This document shows positions 56,314 to 64,000 of a stretch of 64,000 nucleotides of DNA, one piece after another; within the stretch, counting starts at the first letter, position 1, and each line of letters begins with the position of its first letter. The DNA is from Microplitis mediator. Its lineage: Eukaryota > Arthropoda > Insecta > Hymenoptera > Braconidae. Under the pieces are notes generated by a model that saw nothing but the letters and a program-made list of their open reading frames with translations, searched no databases and was not told the DNA's origin. Position numbers and translations under genes: made by a program. The stretch lies in the NCBI RefSeq assembly GCF_029852145.1, contig NC_079978.1, positions 8,494,001 through 8,558,000 of the forward strand, read 5' to 3'.

Positions 56314-58149
56314 CAAATGAAACGTGAAAAATGAAATTTACATAAAAAATTATTTGTGTAAATGAAATGTTAAAAATTTATCATGACAAACCTGAATAAG
56401 TTTTTTTTTAATGAATTGAAGGAATAGAAGTAACCAAAACTCTAGCAATATTCAACAGATAAACGTTTTGTACATACGAAACAAAACAGATTTTCGAGCA
56501 TTATTTTGATTTGATTAAAAATTTTAATTTCATATTCGATATTAATTATTCAGACAATGTAAATTTCTATTATAAAAAATAGTAGATTTACTGCTGTAAA
56601 AATTCAAGTCTAGGTTCTCATTACTATATACAATTATTTGGGCGTTTCGTCATATTTATTACATGTGAATTCTCTCAATATCTGTTAATTATCAGCAATA
56701 AACTGATCCTCACCTTTAAAATATCTATCCTTACAACGTGAAAATGAAAATCATTATTAAATTTGAAAAGGAAATGCTTTATTTCAATACAAACAAAAAT
56801 TCTGATACCGTCAGTTTTCCTAAAATCATTACAAATTTATTATCTTGTCATCCATTTACAAAATCTCCATAATTTTTATCTTCAAAATCATGATAAATAC
56901 TTATCATTTTTAAAAACATATATTTATAAAAACAAAATGGAAGTCACTACAAAACAGTGTCTGCATTCCGCATGCTCCGTAATACTCACAGAAGTCGTGC
57001 GACGAGCAGATCGATTTTCACTCCGTGGTAGAGGCATCCATGGAAACCAGGGACCAATGCGAAACGAACTTGCCATTAGTTTTTTTGTCTCTATTTTGCA
57101 AGTTTAACGATTTTTCACCCATATTGAATGCTACTGGAGAATTCAGTTATTATACTGTATAATTTTGTATATATGATGGGAAGGTTATATCCATTTATTG
57201 TCGCACCCTTCTGTAATGAGATCATCTCGGTCCCTACGAGTGCAGATACGACATTCGTTGAAAATCGAAACCTCAAGAAGTAAGTGACTTCCGTGTTTTC
57301 TGCACCATACAGCCACAGGGGATGTCCTATCGCGATTGTTTTATTCTATGCCCTTTCCCTCTGTTTGGTATAAGTAATTCTTTATCGCCTTGACGCTAAA
57401 TTATATCATACAAACTGTCAATTCAATTTCTCTTAAAAATTTAATTACTCAATAATCATGAAATATACATATTTTTACATACATTTATATCTAATATATG
57501 CATTAAACTTTTTACTCTGAATAAAATTATTTTATTCAGGAATCACAATATGAATGTAATAAATATATATGTATAAACGCAAATGTTATATATCTTCATA
57601 CTTATATATCTATATATATTTATAGCAAGTCGAACTTCTGATATAAATTAGTCTGGCGTAAAGTTTTTATCTTGAACTATTGATAAATAATTTACCAGTA
57701 GAAACTCATATAGAAAACTTCGTATTGTAATAAAACGCTTTAATCGTTAGATAGTTATTAATATAGTTAAAACGTACTAAACGATAACCAAAAACATAAT
57801 ATACTGAACTCTATCCACGTATACGTGAAAATCAATCATGCTAGGCCAGACAGCTGTATGCTTACAAAACGTCAATACGTGCCAGGTACATATCAACTTT
57901 ACTTCCAACACTGCAAATATATTACAAACATATATGTCTATATATCCGATGTAATTATTTTTGTATAATTACTAATAATTCATTCATATTAAAGCTTTAT
58001 TCTTTTATTACATTAAATAAAAACGATTTTTTTTTTCAATTTCTTTGACACAATTTTCAAAAAAACAAAATGAAATATTTCAATTTTTTAAAAAGGTTTT
58101 CAACCCTGTACTTATATGCTGTATTCAATGTTAAAGCACTTTGATGCTT
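56314..58149. other. Intergenic DNA with islands
   Basis: Islands are at 56940-57090, 57190-57370 and 57820-57900; the rest is A/T-rich. An open frame at 56763-57107 crosses an island but shows no known domain. Confidence 0.4.
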
Positions 58150-58354
58150 ACACTCTAAAACCAAGTGTGTTACAAGTGTATTATTTTAACACACATTAAA
58201 TGTGTTCTATGTGTATGCCATAAACAAAACTATAGTTTTTTGTAGTCACTTAAAACACCTTTCACGGTGTGTTAAAAATCTATAGATTGCTTATGGCGTT
58301 TCAATGTTATTTTGCAAGTGTGTTAATTTTGACTACACGCTTGGTTTTAGAGTG
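58150..58354. mobile_element. CACTCTAAAACC MITE with TA duplication
   Basis: CACTCTAAAACCAAGTGTGT and, reverse-complemented, CACTCTAAAACCAAGCGTGT are the ends; TA flanks both. AACACA-like words (TGTGTTAC, AACACACAT) recur inside. Confidence 0.85.
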
Positions 58355-58991
58355 TATTGATTCTATGGAATCAGAATTGTAATATATTATATTTATGTAT
58401 TGATAAACTAACAATTTTTTTATTTTTATATAGAATCCTTTATTGATAATAATAATAATTTAAAACAGCTATTTCATAACAAATTTCGGTTAAATCAACT
58501 TGAATTCATTGTGTAATAAATACGTAATTATAAATAATGATTTAAAAATTTGATCATGGAATTTTTGGTTTTCAATATAACGAAGTCCAGTAACGCGATT
58601 TTCAATGCAATATTAATTAAAATGTGAAATCGGTAAACTGGATTCATTTATAATGGTCTGTTATGATTTATATTATTTTTTCAATATTGATAATATACTT
58701 TAGTCAAAAAGTCATGGATCATTTTTCATCATCATTATTTTATTATATTTTCTATATTTATATATATATATATATATATAGTATATATCAAGTGCATACT
58801 CTTAAAAAAATATTACCTAATTTATAACATGTATTAACATGCTTATTATATAACAAACTCAACTATTAAATTATAAGAGTTTGTTATGAATGAACAATTT
58901 ATCTGCATTAGTTTTTCTTTACAAGATTAAAAGTTTAAAAAATAGTTCATAAATAAATTTTCCTGTGGTATTAATTATATTGTCTTTAAAA
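58355..58991. other. AT-rich intergenic DNA
   Basis: No gene was seen. A TA microsatellite lies at about 58755-58790. Confidence 0.5.
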
Positions 58992-59826
<835 letters not shown>

Positions 59827-59965
59827 ATGACTAGTGTTATCCGTACACGGAGAGTACCTGGAATAGAAAAGTATATTTCTTATTTAAATCAATTTAAAAT
59901 GAAGTTTTAAAATCAGTAATTAAAACTTATCTCATAACCCATACAGGAGCTGCCAGAGTTGAACA

Positions 59966-60115
59966 ACGGGCCCCTCCTTGGCCCAGCACTGGGGAACCCA
60001 GCTTTGGCACACCTATATTGGCCCAGGCTTGGGCCAGGACTGGGTAACCTAGCCTTGGCCATCCAATGGCAAGCCAGGCTTGGGCCAAGGTAGGATTACC
60101 CAAGTTTGGATATAC
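59966..60115. repeat. TGGCCCAG / CTGGGCCA repeat block 1
   Basis: Words such as TTGGCCCAGGCTTGGGCCAG recur in both orientations with small changes. Similar blocks are at 60355-60455 and 60775-60875. Confidence 0.7.
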
Positions 60116-60129
60116 CTATAGTTTATATA

Positions 60130-60260
60130 AGTAGATCATATGAATGTACCAGTTCAACGTTGGTAGGTTCGTCCAGTAGCTACCGTTCGGACCCAGTAAT
60201 CAGAAGGACGGCAGTTCGCGCCCAGAGTCCAGCAGAATTTCCACCGAGTTTTTTTCACAT
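60130..60260 (+). other. Possible tRNA-derived SINE-like segment
   Basis: GTCCAGTAGCTACC, AATCAGAAGGACGG and CAGTTCGCGCC resemble tRNA D-arm, anticodon-arm and B-box sequence in order. It is degenerate and lies between two TGGCCCAG blocks. Confidence 0.25.
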
Positions 60261-60354
60261 CATTTACCTCCCTTAGATAATTAAAACGTTAATGATCATG
60301 AATTCTACGAGGTTAATAATAATAAATTTTTTTAAATTAAATTTATTCGTTTCC

Positions 60355-60455
60355 TGGAAGCCTGGGCCAGGTCTGGCAACCAAGCATGGGCCAGGTCTGG
60401 TAACCAAGCATGGCCAGGTCTGGCAACCAGGCTTGGCCCGAGATTATCATTCCAG
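60355..60455. repeat. TGGCCCAG repeat block 2
   Basis: Three near-identical units of about 26 bp (GGGCCAGGTCTGGCAACCAA) in tandem. Confidence 0.75.
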
Positions 60456-60774
60456 GCTTCCACAAAGCTTTTGAACCGTAAGCGATAACTTAATTTCGTA
60501 AAATGCGTCTTGACGTTCAACAGTTTCTTCTAAGTTAGAAGTTCTAACAAATTGATGATCTCGAATATTTAAGAAAAATTGAAATAATTTACATTCGCAG
60601 CTCCATCTATACTCATAACTTCTGAATGATGAGACATAACTGAAATTCATAAAATAAGCATTAATTGACACTATTATAAATTTATTTTTAACTTATTAGT
60701 TCATATTCGGTGGCGTTTCAAAGGTACCAGAATCAATATCGTGAGATAGAACAGTTTCCCAGAGAGGAAAGTAC

Positions 60775-60875
60775 CACGAGCCCAGGCTTGGCCCAGACTT
60801 GGCCCAACTTTGTAGAACCTTGGGCCAGGCTTGTAAGCCAGTCTTGGCCCAGCCTTGGTAAAAAGCTTGGTGTAA
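60775..60875. repeat. TGGCCCAG repeat block 3
   Basis: CAGGCTTGGCCCAGACTTGG and related words, in inverted orientation relative to block 2. Confidence 0.7.
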
Positions 60876-60879
60876 AGTA

Positions 60880-61240
60880 GCATCGAGCATGGCCACTACT
60901 TGGCTGGGTGACCGTTTAGCCACGCGTCGGGTTCGAACGAAGGTCTCTGATCGTTAGGCCCGGGATGAAGATCCAGTGATCGGTAAAATGGGAATTTTAT
61001 CGATCACTGGAGCTTCACCCAAACCGAAACTGTACTGGCTAGGTTTTCTCTGTGGTTTTCCTACGCCACTACACCTCTATTGCACAAAGGGAGGTTGTAG
61101 GGCATCACCGTAATGATGCAGTACAGTATAAGTACAAGTCGGGCCACAGCCGCACAATGAAGGCAGAAAGAGAAGTATAAAGCAGTTGCGATATAAAGGC
61201 AAAAATTGTAAAAGGCCGTTACTACGGCTATATACTAGAA
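60880..61240 (+). mobile_element. Pol III-like SINE or retroelement tail
   Basis: ACTACTTGGCTGGGTGACCG resembles the internal control region of 5S rRNA, and GGGTTCGAACGAAGG resembles a B box. A unique tail follows, with the hairpin CCAGTGATCGGTAAAAT / ATCGATCACTGG. It ends in A-rich sequence (AATTAAAATAAAATAAAAT). Family unknown. Confidence 0.35.
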
Positions 61241-61319
61241 AACAATTAAAATAAAATAAAATATTATAAAGAATATATTTTTAAATACTTTCCTGTATAT
61301 ATTATACGTCATACATAAA

Positions 61320-62351
61320 TAGGGGAGAGTGAGGCAAAATGAGACACGATATTTTTCATAAATGTGTGAAGCAAATTGAGACACCATTTTAAAAAATAAA
61401 AAAAAAATCCTGTAAATATTTACATATAGTCTTTAGGAAAAGTATGAGGTAATTTAGTCACCCCGAGTAGATTGGCCATTTTATAATTTTGGGTAAAAAA
61501 AAATTTGTTTTTAATTTCATTTTACTCTCAACTCAACTTTTGGACGATTCATAATAAAATAACTTGGAAATTAAACACGAAAAAACATTTTGTTTTGGTT
61601 CAAATTTTGAAATAGTCATCTTATTTTGGGTGACCAACGTAGGGGAGGGTGGGGCAGAGCGCCCCCCCTGAAATTTTGATCAAAAAAAAAATTTTTTTTT
61701 TTTCGACTAATTACTATAAATCCGATATGTTTGCGCATTTTTACCCCTACGCATGACATTTGGGGCAAAATGGACAAGCCCAAAATTTGGAAAAAGTGAT
61801 TTTTTCATATTTTTATCGTCAAATTAAAAAAAAAATTAGTAGAATTCCACATTTCTAGCCCTACGCATAACACCTGGGGCAAAATGGACCAGCCGAAACT
61901 TCCGAAAAAATTATTTTTTCATATTTTTCGGCCGTTTCTCTATGTAAGAGGCAAATTTGGTCACTAAAAATTTATAAAAATTAAATTTTTTTTTTAGTTG
62001 ATAAATTTTTGAAATAAAGTAAAACTATAGAATTGATTTTTTCTTTTATTAAATAACAATTAGTAATTAAGGTAATCGAGAGTGAACGATTTATTACACT
62101 TTAAAAAATTTTTTTCGAGTAATATGAAACCAAAAATAGTTGTCAAGAGAAAGAAATACATTCTTAATGATGAAAACAATTAAAAAAAAAAAAAAAAACG
62201 AAAAAAAAATTTATTTATCACTTTTTGGAGGGGGGCCGCTCTGCCCCACCCTCCCCTACTTCATATTTTTTCCAGAGACTACAGATAAAGATTAAAAGAA
62301 AAAATATTTTTTTGCTAGAAAGTGTCGTGTAATTATGCCCCACTCTCCTCT

Positions 62352-62355
<4 letters not shown>
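61320..62355. mobile_element. GGGGAGAGTG-type element, host of a nested copy
   Basis: The left TAGGGGAGAGTGAGGCAAAA and the right end, reverse-complemented (GAGGAGAGTGGGGCATAATT), continue to ACACGA in both. It is interrupted by 61640-62258. Confidence 0.65.
61640..62258. mobile_element. GGGGAGGGTGGGGCAGAGCG element, nested
   Basis: Near-perfect ends: TAGGGGAGGGTGGGGCAGAG on the left, and the same from the right. Inside is a direct duplication of about 115 bp spacing (CCCTACGCATGACATTTGGG and CCCTACGCATAACACCTGGG). Confidence 0.8.

Positions 62356-62389
<34 letters not shown>
62354..62389. repeat. TA microsatellite at the element's right edge
   Basis: About 18 TA units begin exactly where the outer element ends. 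Confidence 0.9.
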
Positions 62390-62393
<4 letters not shown>

Positions 62394-64000
62394 TATGATT
62401 ATGATAAAATAGCTGTATATGAGTATTGTGGATGATCGAAGTTACGTTCTCTATTTTCCCTTTGGGATGTATATATGGAAGCCGTCTGCGGGACATGAAT
62501 GCTAACGTTGCTGTTGTATCAGATTACCGACATCATCGATTCTGTCGCACACGAAGATAGTATGATCGTATTCGACACATTTTTTTCGATATTCGACCAC
62601 TCGATAGTCACATTTATATATTTTCTGTATGCAGCTTCCAATATTGTTTTATTTTTATACTCGGATACATCAATATAAAATCTATTTTTATTATTTTTTT
62701 AAATCTCAAACACAAAAAATATGTATACTTTACAACTATTTAAATTTACAGTAGCACGCGATTTTTTTTTTTTCAAAATTTACTGTGAAATCGCCATTTC
62801 ATCTAAAACGATATAATTAAATTAATTAAACAACAGAGTATGTTTATTCTATTGTAATTCTAATCACGGATCAAATATCGTTCGTTATTAAAAGATGACG
62901 TGAACTTATGATGATAAAATCAGAAAAGGGTGGAGGTGTTTGAAGAACTGTTGTCAAGAGTTCTCAGTACTTAACTGCAATATAAGTGCATGCATAATAT
63001 ATTTATTATTATTATCGTTATGTTATACTTGATACGATACTAGAAAAAATTGTTATTAAGTCAATTAATAAATGCACGATATGAAAATACACAAGATTTA
63101 ATTGTTATTTCACATTTGGCGGGTTAAAAATTTTTATCAAAAATGTAAATTAAGCACGCGGAGAATTTTTGAGTAAAAATTACCCATAAAGTTTGTTACT
63201 GTAAGGACATCTAGCCATAATATCTAAATTTTTACTATGTTGTTAGTAGAAATTGCACTTCATTTACATGCTATCGAGTAGTACACGGAAAGTAACATAT
63301 ATATATATGTATATATTAGGGTGCTTCGTTTGAGATGACTACTTTTTTTTTCCAAGTCCCATGTCAAAATATCATTGTAAACATTGAAAAAAAATTCTCA
63401 CCAAAGATGAGCTCTTAATTTTAATTTTAAGTACTCACTAAATGAATTTGAAATTTTCCCATTTGATTAACACGTAAATTTTAATTTTATTTATTCAATT
63501 ATCTATAGCTTTACGGCATTTCAAGATATTTGATTGACCATAGGTGGAAATCACAGAGGAATCGTTCCTCTTTGAAAGTGCTTGTAGCTAATTTATGTTT
63601 TGTAACCGAACTCACCGGTAAAAAATCGTAAAGCCAATTTTTTCTCAAATTCCATGGTTTCTTTTATTTTACTCACAAACCATCAACTTCACGACAAAAT
63701 TGTACAGGACTTTTTTTGTAGGGAATTTGATTTCCTACAAAAGAAATTATGTAAGCCATTACCGTAGAGCTAGGAGTATTCGAGATAAATCCAATTAAAC
63801 ATCTCAAAATTTGAAAAATCGCTGTTTTATCCAAGATTTTAGTACTTTTTAATGAAATTGTGGTCGAAAAAATATAAGACATATCATGGTTAATATATCA
63901 TAAAAAATATGTCATGTAAAACAAAACTGTCTCCTACTACATTTCCTCCGTCTTTTCTTCATTTAATCCAATCGCGTCTGTTTGATCATCGGAAGCTTTT
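62390..64000. other. AT-rich intergenic DNA with degraded repeat
   Basis: No gene was seen. 63310-63890 (GGGTGCTTCGTTTGAG, then TTTTTGTAGGGAATTTGA) looks like a degraded interspersed repeat similar in style to bases 1-210 of the window. Confidence 0.4.

Overview
This is AT-rich eukaryotic DNA from an insect. Spliceosomal introns, an orthologue of the Six1/2 eye gene sine oculis, a FAM50/XAP5 gene and an SLC22 transporter all point there. The base composition, dense short TA-flanked elements and the AACTTCCCGC repeat family suggest a hymenopteran, perhaps a braconid-like parasitoid wasp; the order and family are inference. No bacterial genes, CRISPR array or complete RNA gene were seen.

Region 1 (1-12 kb) is gene-dense. 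It holds the 3' end of an organic-cation-transporter-like gene (+), a 206-aa coiled-coil gene with a GC-AG intron (+), a FAM50 homologue (-), and a tightly divergent pair of small, unrecognised genes. The pair encodes about 71 aa (-) and about 160 aa (+), with start codons only 86 bp apart.

Region 2 (12-30.9 kb) is intergenic. It is AT-rich and packed with miniature inverted-repeat elements (MITEs). Between them lie 100-350 bp islands of higher-complexity, more GC-rich DNA.

Region 3 (30.9-53.5 kb) is sine oculis on the minus strand: five coding exons, an intron of about 17.3 kb after the homeodomain exon, and a plausible promoter near 53.4 kb. The large intron carries more than a dozen MITEs, several nested, plus non-coding islands that are candidate enhancers.

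Region 4 (53.5-64 kb) has no convincing gene. It holds more islands, MITEs, a very long CA microsatellite inside a repeat, TGGCCCAG-rich blocks with pol III-like sequence, and a nested GGGGAG-type element.

The most striking non-genic pattern is a guild of elements that share TA target sites and CACTGTAAAA/CACAGAAAA-type termini. Their interiors are built from one short motif repeated in both orientations, with a different motif in each family (AACACCG, ACTCCG, AACACA, CAACAGGA, AGTGAATATTCACT and others). One nested insertion can be compared with an unoccupied relative in the same window, which shows the TA duplication directly.
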